33,380 bases of DNA from Oehlia diaphana (lineage: Eukaryota > Glomeromycota > Glomeromycetes > Glomerales > Glomeraceae): positions 20,989-54,368 of the forward strand of contig QZLH01000042.1 of assembly GCA_003833135.1 (NCBI GenBank), in the 5' to 3' direction. The position numbers and the translations under genes were made by a program. The notes under the pieces were generated by a model that ran no database searches, was not told the origin of the DNA, and saw only the letters and a program-made list of their open reading frames with translations. Shown one piece after another: positions 20,736 to 31,349 of the stretch (the first letter of the stretch is position 1; the number at the start of each line of letters is the position of its first letter).

Positions 20736-21600
20736 ATATGTAATTTATTACTTGTTTGGTTACCTATCCCGAATATGGATATTGACGTATGAGCTGATAT
20801 GTAAATTGTACACTATTAAAATATTATAGTTTATTAATAGCCTACGTTTAATTTTATATTCTTGAAATTATAGCATCACAAAATATGGATTTTACCATTT
20901 AAATATTTAATAAATCATCGAGACCAGCATTATAGATTTACGGATTACAAATTATCTACAGCTGAACCAGAAAAAAGTATTTACTTTGTGTAATTTTTGT
21001 ATTTTTGACATTAAATAATTACGGCATTACAGCGATTTAATATAATATATTATGGTATAAGCTTCATATGCCGTAATTAATTTCGACGGCAAGTATAATT
21101 CTAAGTTTAAGCATAAGTAGTTATTCAGTTTTAAACCAGTAATTCCTTTCACGGTTGAGTCTGCTCGCCTGGCTGAGTTCAGTATAGTATTATTTAGCAA
21201 AACTGTGAATGCAAAACTCAGCATTACTTGTTGAGTATACGTCTCAAATTTTCGAATACTGCGCATATAACAAATAATTTATTGAAGTGAAATATCCGGG
21301 AACTCCAGTATTATTTCTGAAAAAGATGGAAAAATCTCTTTGCGATATGACAAATTTTCTTTGCAATATGACAAATTTTATATATATAATAAAATTTTTA
21401 ATATTTCTTTAAAATTTGCTTTCTTTCATTTATTTATTTTTTAATCTGAAATATTTATATTACATAATTTTAAGTGTCTATTGCTAAACAAATTATCAAA
21501 GCTTTTTGTAAAAGGTAAATAGATCAGTTCTAATTGCGTATTTAAAAGAAATAGTTATATCTAGTTCTAATACTAAGTAAGAAATAAAATAAAAAAAAAA
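20736..21600. other. AT-rich spacer
   Basis: No supported gene. A minus frame at 21027-21266 has no motif. The duplicated word GACAAATTTTCTTTGCAATAT lies near 21350, and CCGTAATTAATTTCGACGG forms a short dyad at about 21071. Confidence 0.3.
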
Positions 21601-21807
21601 ACGCTGACGTTGCAACACCAAGAACTTTCTCGGTTTTTCTAATACCAAATTGATCTTGAGATTGACATGTAATGAAATTTATATTATCATACTTTTTAGC
21701 TCTGAATAATAATAATAAAATATTAATTAAATATAAATAAATAAATAAATAGTTAATATTTTACCTTAAAACTGCAACTTCAAGCGATAAAGATTTACTG
21801 TCTCGAT

Positions 21808-22795
21808 TAGGGATGGCAACGGTCGGTCATGGTCGGTCATCGGTCGGTCATAACCGGTCAAGAACCTTTGACCGACCGACCGACCGTTTGACCGACCGTT
21901 TGACCGACCGTTTGACCGACCGTTTAACCGATCCTGAAAACGTTTGCGAAGCCTTTTTTTTTATGAAATACTTAATAAAAAACGTTTTCGCAATGTTTTC
22001 TATTAAAATAATTAAAAAACGTTTGCGAAACATTTTTTTATTAAATTTCATATTAAAAAACGTTTCGCAAAAGTTTTTAAACGGTCGGTCAAACGGTCGG
22101 TCAGAGGTCTTTGACCGACCGATATCGGTCACGGTCATGACCGGTGTAATACCTAAGCCCGTGATAAATCACGTTGCCACCTTAGATATTAACAAACGTC
22201 ACTCTTTATTAATAATATAAATAAATACAATAGTATGCTTGGTTTAATAATATGTATAAAATAAATATTAGTATGAAAATTTAATTAATATATTCATCCA
22301 TTCCTTAAAAATTTTAATTCCCATTTTTCGAGTTATTCTTTTGGGGAAGTCACATTTCACTTCCTTTTATATTTGTTTATGAGTAACCTTGTAGATCAGA
22401 ATATTCCCAAGATCATAACTTTCCAACAAATTTCATAATGATTCTAGTAAATAATTTACCCGATCCTTATTAATTTACCCGATACTCATTATCTCATGAT
22501 CTACTGTAATACTTAATATTGTTGATCATTGATCATCCCATAGTTTAACGTCATTGCGGACCCTAATTGGTCCATATTTATACCAATAGTTTAGAGTCAT
22601 TTCGGACTCATGATCTATACCACTAGTTTAGAGTCATTTCGGACTCACGTGATAAAATAATCTAAACTAACTAAATTAAACAAAATAAAATTTATACAGT
22701 AATTTTAAATATAAAACTGCGCCACATAATTAATAAATTTACTATGTATACTACGGCATTACACCGGTTAATGACCGTGACCGTTGCCATCCCTA
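21808..22795. mobile_element. hAT-type MITE, copy 2, carrying an inner insertion
   Basis: The ends TAGGGATGGCAAC and GTTGCCATCCCTA are the same as in copy 1. The 8-bp duplication GTCTCGAT is perfect (21800-21807 and 22796-22803). Arms hold GACCGACC/GGTCGGTC arrays. Without the inner insertion the element would be about 365 bases. It interrupts an exon of the transposase-like gene, and its own palindromic right arm is interrupted at 22146. Confidence 0.9.
22146..22762. mobile_element. inner insertion: solo-LTR-like or TIR element
   Basis: The insertion is flanked by ACCGGT on both sides (22140-22145 and 22763-22768). Counted with one more base each side it begins TGTAATACC and ends GGCATTACA, the TG...CA form of a long terminal repeat, leaving a 4-bp CCGG duplication. 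Counted the other way it is GTAATACC...GGCATTAC with a 6-bp duplication. The near-619-base size and short inverted ends favour a solo LTR. Inside, TTTAGAGTCATTTCGGACTC is repeated in tandem near 22590-22650. Confidence 0.65.
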
Positions 22796-23002
22796 GTCTC
22801 GATTTTCATTTGCATGGCATGATTCAGCCACATTGGTATTATCTGGAGTATTGTACCAGATATCTTCACTGATAAAGGAATGTAAAATATTTAACGACGC
22901 TTGTACCCAAGGAATAGTATAAAACGATTCAAAGTCAATACCAAAGTCCAAAGTGTTCCTAAAAAAAAAAGAGAGAAAGAGCATTAATATATAATACTTC
23001 AA

Positions 23003-24466
23003 ACAAAAAAAAAAAAATCCGAAAATACTGAGAAGCTGGTTTCAATGTTCATACCGAAGCCCAGTGTTCCTAAAAAAAAGAGGGCTTAATAATGTTCTCA
23101 GATTCAAAAAAAGAGACGCGAAAATAACAAAAGTCAAGGAACCCTCACCTTCCTTACTTGCGATTTCACAGTTTTTACCATTTACACGAAGCACCGGAAA
23201 GAAGAAAATGTTTTTGTTGTGCCTCATGCGTTACGACAATAGCGAATAGCGATACAAAAAAATTAGTGTAACAAAAGAAAGTGCAATCAAAATAGGAAAA
23301 CCAAGGGTAAACATGAAGAATATTGCATGGGTTGACGATGATGGAATGTCCTCCGGACAATAAAGTTATACCGAAATAGAATAACATATTTATATTCTGA
23401 TAAATTTCCACATATTCATATTCTTTTTACATTTTAATACGATTTGTTATTATCAAGAAAATAATTTTTTATGAGATTGAGATTACGTATATTATAATGC
23501 TGCATTGCCTTACATTTTTCCATACATGAACGAAAAATACAGTATATAGAATGTTTTTGGAGTTAAATTACATGACAAATCACAGTGAATAATAATAAAA
23601 TAGTGATAAAACTTCAATTTAAAATGAAGTTCAATTGCGTGAAATAACATATAACTAATATAAGCAACATCTCAAAATTTAAGATATTGTGTACAGAATA
23701 TTAATACAAAATAAGTAAAAATATCATATGAAAAAAAACAATCATTTAAAGTTCTGCGTGATTGATTTTCATGAACATTTATAGCATAATGTCCATTAAA
23801 GAGAGTTTTTGGGATTGTGTGATCAATGATACCTAATCGGTAATCAACTAACTAAAATAATCATGTGAAAAAAATAGATTTGAAAATTATAGTAACTTAC
23901 GCACATATGCATAAATAATTTTTGATAAAGCTCCATAATATAATAGGATAATTAAACATTAGTAGAATTGGAATTATTTAATAGGAAAAAAACAAGGTTC
24001 AAATACATTTATAGCATAATTTTTTTAGTACTAAATAAAATAGACGATGCAGTTAGATAAAGTAATTAGTAATCTTAAGTTCAACAATGAAATAAAAAAT
24101 GTATTTCAAAGTAAGACTTTCTCACCTTATAAAGCTTTGTTTAGCAGTAACTATATAATAAACATACTAATTATATGGCGGAAGATACGATTGTTGCACA
24201 TTTAGTAGTAGTGTGGATATAATTTTTAAATTTCATATAAATTAATTCTTAATGATTCGTAGATAAACATTACTATTTATGCTCCTTCAATTCATTTAAT
24301 TTGTTTTGGGTATTTTGATCTCCTTGCTCAGCAGATTTTTTATACAATAAGTTGCTTGATTTATACAAATGCCAATTTATTTTTTTTTTTAAAAAAAAAA
24401 AATAATAATAAATCTCACTTTTTTGCTTTACAAATATATGAAATACATATTACTAAATTGAATAAA
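23003..24466. other. spacer and 5' flank of coiled-coil gene A
   Basis: A second copy of the acceptor-like block (GTTCCTAAAAAAAAGAG on the plus strand) lies at 23049-23082. From about 23570 the sequence aligns with 26030 onward (ACAAATCACAGTGAATAA and AAGTTCAATTGCGTGAAATA in both), showing that the duplicated unit of genes A and B starts here. No other gene is supported. Confidence 0.4.
24381..24402. promoter_or_regulatory. T10A12 dyad before gene A
   Basis: A perfect T-run/A-run palindrome ends 65 bases before the start codon of gene A. Equivalent dyads sit 54 bases before gene B and 33 bases before pseudogene C. Such tracts exclude nucleosomes and are common in fungal promoters; its role here is inference. 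Confidence 0.4.
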
Positions 24467-24981
24467 ATGAATAAACCGGCTAAATCGGATAAAGAGAAAA
24501 TGAATGGTATAAACAAAACAAATCTAATTAATAATGAAAACAAGAAAATAATGTGTATAAGCATTCTCATCATTGTCATTGTTCTCTTCATGACAATTTT
24601 TGTGATAAATTCAAAAAGCATTCTTTTTTTTTTGCAATCGGTTCGGTTTATATATGAAATATTATACAGCATGTTTACTCCTATAACGAACTTGCAACCA
24701 TGTTGGAAATGAGCCCAGCTCACAAGAACACTAGGAAAATAGCTGTAGATCGCCTTCGAGATTTCTCCAAATTACTTTACGAAGCTAGAGACGCTTTACA
24801 TAAAATGTTTGTAGAAAGTAAAACGGTTTATTACACTTTCGAAATTGATGTCAAAGCCATCATCGAAAAATTCACCGGAATTTTCCGTATTTTCGTAAAA
24901 CCCAATTTCTTCAAAATACGTATATTAAAATTGGAGAAGGCCATAATGGAATTTAATATATATATATATTTATTTCAATAA
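24467..24981 (+). CDS. coiled-coil membrane protein, copy A (C-terminally truncated)
   Basis: Model: exon 1 24467-24601, GTGATA...TACAG intron of 68 bases, exon 2 24670-24981; both exons join in phase. Exon 1 encodes a charged head (MNKPAKSDKEKMNG) and a membrane segment (CISILIIVIVLFMTIF). Exon 2 reads HVYSYNELATMLEMSPAHKN, then FSKLLYEARDALHKMFVESK, and LKLEKAIMEF. After AIMEF the match to copy B stops and eight unrelated residues lead to TAA. The sequence beyond aligns with the far 3' flank of copy B, so about 0.8 kb including the second half of the gene was lost by deletion. The predicted product is 148 residues. It is possibly non-functional. Confidence 0.6.
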
Positions 24982-25349
24982 CAAATAAAAATATTTGATG
25001 TTTCGATCGGAATATCCTTTTGGACTTCCATATAAAATACCCATCCAATATATTAAATATGTAGTATATGAATTTATTTAACATCATATTCAACAACTAT
25101 TAATAAATAAATTAAAATTTTTCATTTATTAATTCTTTTAGAAATAAGTTTAAATCGGGTAAGTTGTTTTAGATCATTCATATGGTATTAAGCCAATGAT
25201 CTGTAATGATAAAGTTTAATAATTTACTTTCATGATGTTGTAGTAAATCCAAGTATCGAACATTAAATTGCAAATTTTTGATGTAATTATAATTTTGTGT
25301 TATATCATATGGCGTATAAATGTGACATATTTAAAAATTAGTAACACGC

Positions 25350-25350
<1 letters not shown>
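24982..25350. other. 3' flank of gene A, homologous to that of gene B
   Basis: The block around 25020-25140 (CCATATAAAATACCCATCCA, ATTCAACAACTATTA) repeats at 28585-28680. It shows the end of the duplicated unit and marks the deletion breakpoint in copy A. Confidence 0.55.
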
Positions 25351-25436
<86 letters not shown>

Positions 25437-25464
25437 ACAAAAAAAAAAAAAAAAAAAAAAAAAA
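25351..25464 (+). repeat. A-tract of about 114 bases
   Basis: The sequence is almost pure A, broken by TG and CAC islands. It may be an old retrotransposed poly(A) tail, a microsatellite, or a sequencing artefact. The apparent Lys-rich open frame through it is not a gene. Confidence 0.8.
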
Positions 25465-26657
25465 TCAAATTGCGTAAAGTAAATTCACTTTACTGTATTA
25501 CGGTAAATTAGAGATTCATTTGTATATACGGTAAAATTTCTAAATGCTGAAATTCCCGATTCTTTTTCGTATTTATAGTATTAAGTGACGAAAAGTGTGA
25601 GAATATTTTCTTATTTATGTGTGAAATTGATGTGGTACTGCATGTCCTGGTCTTATGGTAGTACGTAAAAACAATCAAACTTGAAACTCACAAGCGCACG
25701 TATACCACGTTTATAATTATAAAGTATTTCATAAAAGTTTAAAAGTTTAAGCATTACATCAAGAGTTTTGAGACTACGGGCAAAAGTCATTTACGAAGTC
25801 ATGTAGCTGTGTGACGTCACTGATATTGCCGCTAAATGCGCTCCTAAATTCTAATAATAACTTGTTATTATAAGAAAGTGAGTTTATTGATTTTGTGAGA
25901 TTGAGGTTGCGGTTTGCCAAAGAAATTTTTAATTCATAGATCTATCCGATAAAAATATACCCATGTAGTCACGTACAATATAAAATAATATAGTACTTCG
26001 TGACCTCATTTTGTATTTGTAATTTTTTCTCGTGATAAATCACAGTGAATAAAAGCCTCAATATAAATAATAAAGTTCAATTGCGTGAAATAAATAAAAC
26101 AACATTTGACATAATCTCGAATCAAAATATTGTGTTTTAAGTTTGCCTTTCGTTGATTTTAAGTTTTTTCCATTAAAGACAGTTTATGGAATTGTGTACT
26201 CATGATCTGCCAAATAACCTTAAGTATCATATGAAATTCAATGACGTATTTTTACTTTTACAATGGCTAAACGAATTATTTTTCGAAACAAAACATGTGA
26301 AATATTTTTTGTAAAGTTCTTCACCATTAATACCTTAATCGATAATTAAGTTTGAATATATAATTAATATATTTGCTGTGTTTTAAAATGTGAGAATTTA
26401 TTTGCAACAATGAAAATACGTAATCTTTTAGATGATCAAAATTCAAATGGTAAAGGTATAATTAGATAATTAGATGAAGCAATTAGTAATCTTTACTGTA
26501 TTTTAAGTTCAACTATATATATAAAAAAAGAAGATGTAATTTAAATGTTTTCTCACTTCATTAAAACTGTAACAATACAAATTATATGCAAAGATACGAT
26601 TATAATTTTTAAAGATCAATCTCATCATGATTGAAAAATACATTATAAATACCAAAC
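25465..26657. other. spacer and 5' flank of gene B
   Basis: From about 26030 the sequence mirrors the flank of gene A. No separate gene is visible between 25465 and 26030. Confidence 0.4.
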
Positions 26658-26679
26658 TTTTTTTCGAAAAAAAAAAAAA
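26658..26679. promoter_or_regulatory. T7-CG-A13 dyad before gene B
   Basis: TTTTTTTCG followed by thirteen A forms a dyad ending 54 bases before the start codon of gene B, in the same place as the dyads upstream of copies A and C. Confidence 0.35.
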
Positions 26680-26732
26680 TAATTTAGCAAAACTTTTCTC
26701 TTTGCTTTACAAACTATTTTACTCTTATACAA

Positions 26733-27182
26733 ATGGATAAAATGGATAATAAAAATAAATCGGACAAAATGGATAAACCAGATAAACCTGATAAAGCGAA
26801 TAAATTGAAGAAAATGGATGGTATATTCAAAATGAAACTAATGGATTTTAGTAACGAGAAAATAATGCGTAAAAGCGTTTTCATCGCTTTCATTGTACTT
26901 TTAATGACAATTTTTGTGGTAAATTCAAAAAATTCATATGTGCATTTTTTTTTCTGCAATCGGTTCGGTTTATATATGTAATACGTTTATTTATTTTTAT
27001 GTGGGCTCAATTAGCAAGATGAAGCTAAATGGAACTCCCTAAATCATATGGTTGTAAAAATATTATTGTCGTTAATTGATTTTATTAAAATTATTATTAA
27101 TTCGTATATTATTTAAACAGCTTAAAATACTCATTCCCGGTATGCCACATGTAAATAATAGAATATTTCTTTAATTTCCCTT

Positions 27183-27244
<62 letters not shown>

Positions 27245-28113
27245 GACAATTTTTTTTCAAATTTAGTTACCTCATAATCCAGTTGTCGATCAATTTACAA
27301 GTTGTACAACTAACCTTTTCAGGGATATAAGTTTAGCCGAAATTCCTGGTCAGAAAAAAAATTTTTCTTTTCTTTATTTATCATATTTGCATACTGATTT
27401 GTTATTTTGAGAAAATAGCACCGGGTGAAATTACACGGCATGTTGACTCATATAACACGCTTGCAATCATGCTGAGAATGAGCCCAGCTCACAAGAACAC
27501 TGGGAAAAGCGCTGCAAGTCACCTTGAAAATTACTCCGAATTACTTTACAATGCAGGAGACGCTTTACGTGAAATGTTTGTAGAAAGTAAAACGGTTCAT
27601 AACACTTTCGAAATCGAAGTCAAATCCATGATCGATAAATTCTCCGGTATCCGTATTTTCATGGATTCCAATTTCTTCAAAATACGTATATTAAAATTGG
27701 AGAAGGCCATAATGGAATTTAGAACTATTGTCGATGATGTTATGAAGCTGATCATAGAGGTTCAACAGAAAACTAAAGTGGTCTCTGAAAATCTTCTTGA
27801 AGCTCAAGTAGAAGCTAGTGATTATAAGATCGATAATACCGGTAAAAGGAATTTTGATTTAACCGCTGAAGCTATCAATGGTATAAAGAATATGAGAGGA
27901 CACCTTGATGAGACGGCAGCAGGTTTAAAAGAAGTTCGCGGCAAATTAAAAGATTATGAATTAAACATGAATAAAGTTAAAGCAAATCTAGGTGTAGCCG
28001 AATACGAGATAACCAACGAATCACTTCAACATTTAAAAGCTGCTGTAGATCTTTGGAGAGAGAGTCAGACTAAATTTTTTAATAAACAAAAGAAGCGTGT
28101 TATTGATGGTTAA
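26733..28113 (+). CDS. coiled-coil membrane protein, copy B (longest copy)
   Basis: Exon 1 (26733 to about 26918) encodes a Lys/Asp head with repeated DK words (KSDKMDKPDKPDKANK) and a membrane segment (SVFIAFIVLLMTIFVV). The main exon runs to 28113; its safe part starts MLRMSPAHKN at 27469 and gives 214 residues: SELLYNAGDALREMFVESK, LKLEKAIMEFRTIVDDV, EVQQKTKVVSENLLEAQVE and a long heptad-like helix region ending FNKQKKRVIDG. The acceptor used in copy A (TACAG before CATG) is CACGG here, and about 450 bases were added to the intron. Possible acceptors are TTTAG at 27332-27336 (keeps phase, adds a hydrophobic stretch) or AATAG at 27418. The family is unrecognised; it looks like a single-pass protein with a helical outer region. 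Confidence 0.6.
27188..27243 (+). repeat. T-tract inside the intron of gene B
   Basis: About 55 T, interrupted once by A, within the extra intron sequence that copy A lacks. It is possibly the tail of an inserted retroelement in reverse orientation. Confidence 0.75.
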
Positions 28114-29061
28114 ATTTAAATCATATATTTAGTTTGTGATACGTATCTCTTTTGTGATACGTATTTCTTTTTTTTTTTTAATTTGTAGTTTTATACTTTT
28201 ATTTGTAAAGATTAGGTGTGAATACTTTTTCTATAAGAAATGATAGAAATAGGATTATGAAAGTAAGAATTTTACTAGATATTTTCTCTTTTGTCTTTCG
28301 ATTATGTAATTTTGAAATAAAGCGAGTATTGAGTAATTATATTTAAGAAAATTTTCTATTGGATAAAATAAATCATTGCTACATATCGTTTATTACGTGT
28401 AATAAAAATTTCGTCGTTACCCTACCAATTAAAATCACGTAATTGAATGAAACGTGAGACGTGTTCGCATTATAATTGAACATTAATAGTATGTGTCTAT
28501 AAATTACGTGCTCTTTTAATGAAGAAAAAGAGAGGAATAAAAAATAAGAAATATATAATTCAAAATATTCGATGTTTCCAATCGGGATTCCATATAAAAT
28601 ACCCATCCAATATATTGAATATGTAATATATGAACATCAAATTCAACAACTATTATCATTTATTGATTCTTTTAGTACTGATTGGATGAAAGTTATTCCA
28701 GGACTAAATCAGTTTTAAATCGGGTGATTCATTTACTGTAAGATAAGTTTGATCGACAATAATAAAAAATACGTTTATTATGAAAAAAAATTTAATCATT
28801 AAAGACGGTTGTTGGAATGATGTGATTGTAACTTTTTATCATTAGAATATTTATTGCAGAATCAGTTCCCATTAAATACAATTCTTGAAAAGTGTTGATC
28901 AATGATATGATAATGGGCGAAAATACGGAGAGAATAATTACATATTTCGTTTTTTGTTAATAAAAAAAGAATAAGAATAAAATTTCATTTTTATTTTAAT
29001 TTATTTTGATTTATTTTTTATTTTCAATGATTGTCACCGTCTAACCAGTACATAATTTATT
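28114..29061. other. 3' flank of gene B and spacer
   Basis: A direct repeat TTTTGTGATACGTAT occurs twice at 28130-28165. AATAAA at 28315-28320 is a poly(A) signal candidate. The flank block shared with gene A lies at 28585-28680. No further gene is visible. Confidence 0.4.
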
Positions 29062-29132
29062 TCATAGGGAGCTGGGAATAATAGGGTTTTTTTCCTGAAG
29101 GGAAAAAACCCCTAGCGTTCCCCTTTCTATGA
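29062..29132. repeat. 71-bp hairpin
   Basis: Arms TCATAGG...GGGTTTTTTTCC and GGGAAAAAACCC...CTATGA pair around a TGAA loop. The inner 12-base stem is nearly perfect and the outer stem is looser. It could be a very small MITE or a transcript hairpin. Confidence 0.55.
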
Positions 29133-29540
29133 TAGTCCCTCGAAGCGCGTCACTCATTAAATATAACACATGATTAACTATTTAATTATTTTAAACTAAA
29201 ATAGAGATTTCCCTGAGACCGAAAAATAAGTAAAACGAAGATTCCCGGTCATTTATAAACTCTGCACAATTTTCAAAAATTATCATGAAGGTAATCATGA
29301 GTGACACCAACTATTCTGCACCCGAGCATTATTCACCATTCATGGTGATCTGATCATGGGTACTGAAGAAGAAATTAATAGTGGTCATTCCCGAAATTAG
29401 TACTCGGTTCACAAAATAGAGTTCTTGAATAAGATCCCAGGTACCGTATGCAGTGACTAACGGTAATACTGTAAATAGAGTATATTAACTATACGTTGAG
29501 AAGTTTTCTAAGTTTCGTGACTCAAATAAATCATTGAACA
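29133..29540. other. spacer upstream of pseudogene C
   Basis: No coding frame or structured repeat is supported. ATTCACCATTCATGGTGATCTGATCATGG near 29330 is a minor dyad. Confidence 0.3.
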
Positions 29541-29561
29541 TTTTTTTTTTAAAAAAAAAAA
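29541..29561. promoter_or_regulatory. T10A11 dyad before pseudogene C
   Basis: A perfect T-run/A-run palindrome followed by ATTTAGCAAAA, also present just after the dyad of gene B. It ends 33 bases before the ATG of copy C. Confidence 0.4.
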
Positions 29562-29593
29562 TTTAGCAAAAATCTTTTGACTTTGACTTACAA

Positions 29594-30600
29594 ATGAACA
29601 AAATGATCAATGAAGAAAATAATACATACATCATTATGCTTGTCATAACAGTTTTGTGATAAATTAAGAACCCAGTTTCATATATAATCTTTTTTTATTT
29701 GTTTTCCTTCAGTTTATATATTAGTAAAGCGGCTATACTAAAAGATGATGTTCATAAACAGGATGAGGACTCCCTGGAAGCTGGAACGTCATAACTTCGT
29801 TAACAGGTTCGTTAGAATGCTTTTATACTAAAATAACATTATCGGTTATCGATTTATAAGTTAATAATAATAATTTTATTTGCATAGTTAGATATATTCT
29901 CGATATCGAAGTCAATTCATAACCGAAATATTAGAGCCCTCTTAGATTCTTTAAAAGGCGTATAATAAAATTGTAATGAAATTACAGTTAGATCTCCATA
30001 GGAAAATTTGAAGAAAAAGTTGAAAGCCATTGTTTCAGACTCTATAAAGAATTTTTAGAAAATTGATCACACGTACGAGTTTTTTTTTTATAATAATAAA
30101 AACTAGAAAAATGATCATTTATCGGAGCTTTTTTCAGACAATTTTTTATAGAGAGAAGAGAGGCGATGAAATCTCTCAAATCTGAAGTGTTCAAATAAAA
30201 ATTGTAAGTCATAAGGTCGATAATACAATAATAAGAATTTAATTCAGCGAAAACAAAGATTCTGTGAAATTGAAACCGTAACGTAATGAGGGGTTTGAGA
30301 TGGTGACATATTGATCGAACAAATAAACACGTATGCTGAACTATTAATGGAGTAAGAGTACTAGTTGTGGTAGTAGAACCTTCAAGATGGCAACAGGTTT
30401 GAAAGAGCACTGCAAGTTGAAATGGATAAAGAAAATCTAGATTCGAATCTGAGCACGAAGTAACTCACGAAGAACTTTAGCATTTAAAAGCTGTTGTAAA
30501 ATTTTCCAGCTTTAAGAAAATTCCTAGAAGATTTACCAGGAAAAGAAAGTTACGCTAAATTTAAAGTTTTGCATCATTGGTATAATTACAGCTAAATTAT
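29594..30600 (+). pseudogene. coiled-coil membrane protein, copy C (pseudogene)
   Basis: The head MNKMINEENN and the start of the membrane segment (YIIMLVITVL) are followed at once by TGA TAA. Downstream, pieces of the copy B gene survive in order but out of frame: ATAAGGTCGATAATAC (30211), CAACAGGTTTGAAAGAG (about 30390), GAATCTGAGCACGAAGTAAC (about 30445) and CATTTAAAAGCTGTTGTA (about 30481). Many indels and stops exclude a product. It is the most decayed of the three tandem copies. Confidence 0.6.
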
Positions 30601-31257
30601 TAAGACCATATGGTAATTATTTTTTGTTTGTATTAAACTTGTAAAGATGAGAGTAGTGGATAGGATCGGATCGGTTTAAAAAAAACTGACAGTTTAGAAC
30701 TGACCGAAGTTTATAATATTGAGTTTGAACTGCGGTTTTGAATATTTGTTTCAAATCTATTTCTTAAATTTTTTGTTATATAGAATTTAAACAAATATGG
30801 GAAATTATTTAACTGAATTATGTATTATATTATTTGTTAAACACAAAGTACTGCAGTAGAAAAATATTAATTTTTCTATAATAAATAATAAAATCATTTT
30901 ATTAAAGAATTTTTTAAAGAATTTTAATTAATATTTTCATTTTTTTTAGTTATAATATTGTCTACAATTGATCATTAGAAAATTACGCGTGTTACACTAT
31001 GTGATAAATAAATCACGTATACCAAATTTGTATAAATAATTTTCAAAATTTTTTAAATTTTTTGCAACTTTTGCAACGGACCTAACGGACCTAACGGACG
31101 GACCAAGATACAAAATATTATAACTTTTATAAAAGACGATAACCAAAGGTTACGACTAAATATTCCAAGAAATCCAGGATCTTGTCAGTCTCATTAAAAG
31201 TCATTCTCGCGTGCTAAAATAAAATGAGCTCGCGAAAAAAATCTTTTCTCATGAAGT
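30601..31257. other. AT-rich spacer
   Basis: No gene. The words GGATCGGATCGGTTT (30662) and CGGACCTAACGGACCTAACG (31078) are short tandem or mirrored repeats, possibly scraps of MITEs. Confidence 0.3.
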
Positions 31258-31349
31258 GTTACCTTCTCCTTGCCGGGATGTTACCTTCCCCTTGCCGGGA
31301 TGCTTGTTACCTTCCCTTTTGATGGGTTGTTACCTTCCCCTGGGAAATG
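31258..31349 (+). repeat. minisatellite of about 22-26 bp
   Basis: Four degenerate units start with GTTACCTTC, two of them continuing to TTGCCGGGAT. The open frame of 79 codons over it is not a convincing gene. Confidence 0.65.

Larger units (their letters stand above)
21602..22958 (-). pseudogene. transposase-like gene tail split by a MITE
   Basis: Two exon pieces flank the hAT MITE. The upstream piece (22958-22796) follows a TTTTTAG acceptor and reads DFGIDFESFYTIPWVQASLN, then WYNTPDNTNVAESCHANENR. Beyond the MITE, 21807-21765 continues SKSLSLEVAVLR in the same frame, then a GT-AG intron of 63 bases, then 21701 downward AKKYDNINFITCQSQDQFGI and KVLGVATSA. Removing the MITE and one copy of its duplication joins the reading perfectly. 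The NTNVAE-x2-H motif resembles C-terminal regions of transposon-derived proteins I associate with Rhizophagus (MULE-like); that assignment is tentative. More exons may lie upstream to about 23260. Confidence 0.5.

Noticed and set aside
21140..21260. tRNA A-box-like word TGGCTGAGTTC.
   Set aside because: No B-box or cloverleaf follows within the usual distance.
21813..22220. Open frames with repeated DRPTDRLTD or SVKRSVKRS on the two strands.
   Set aside because: They are translations of the GACCGACC octamer array inside the hAT MITE.
25268..25477. Lys-rich 69-codon frame.
   Set aside because: It is the translation of the A-tract.
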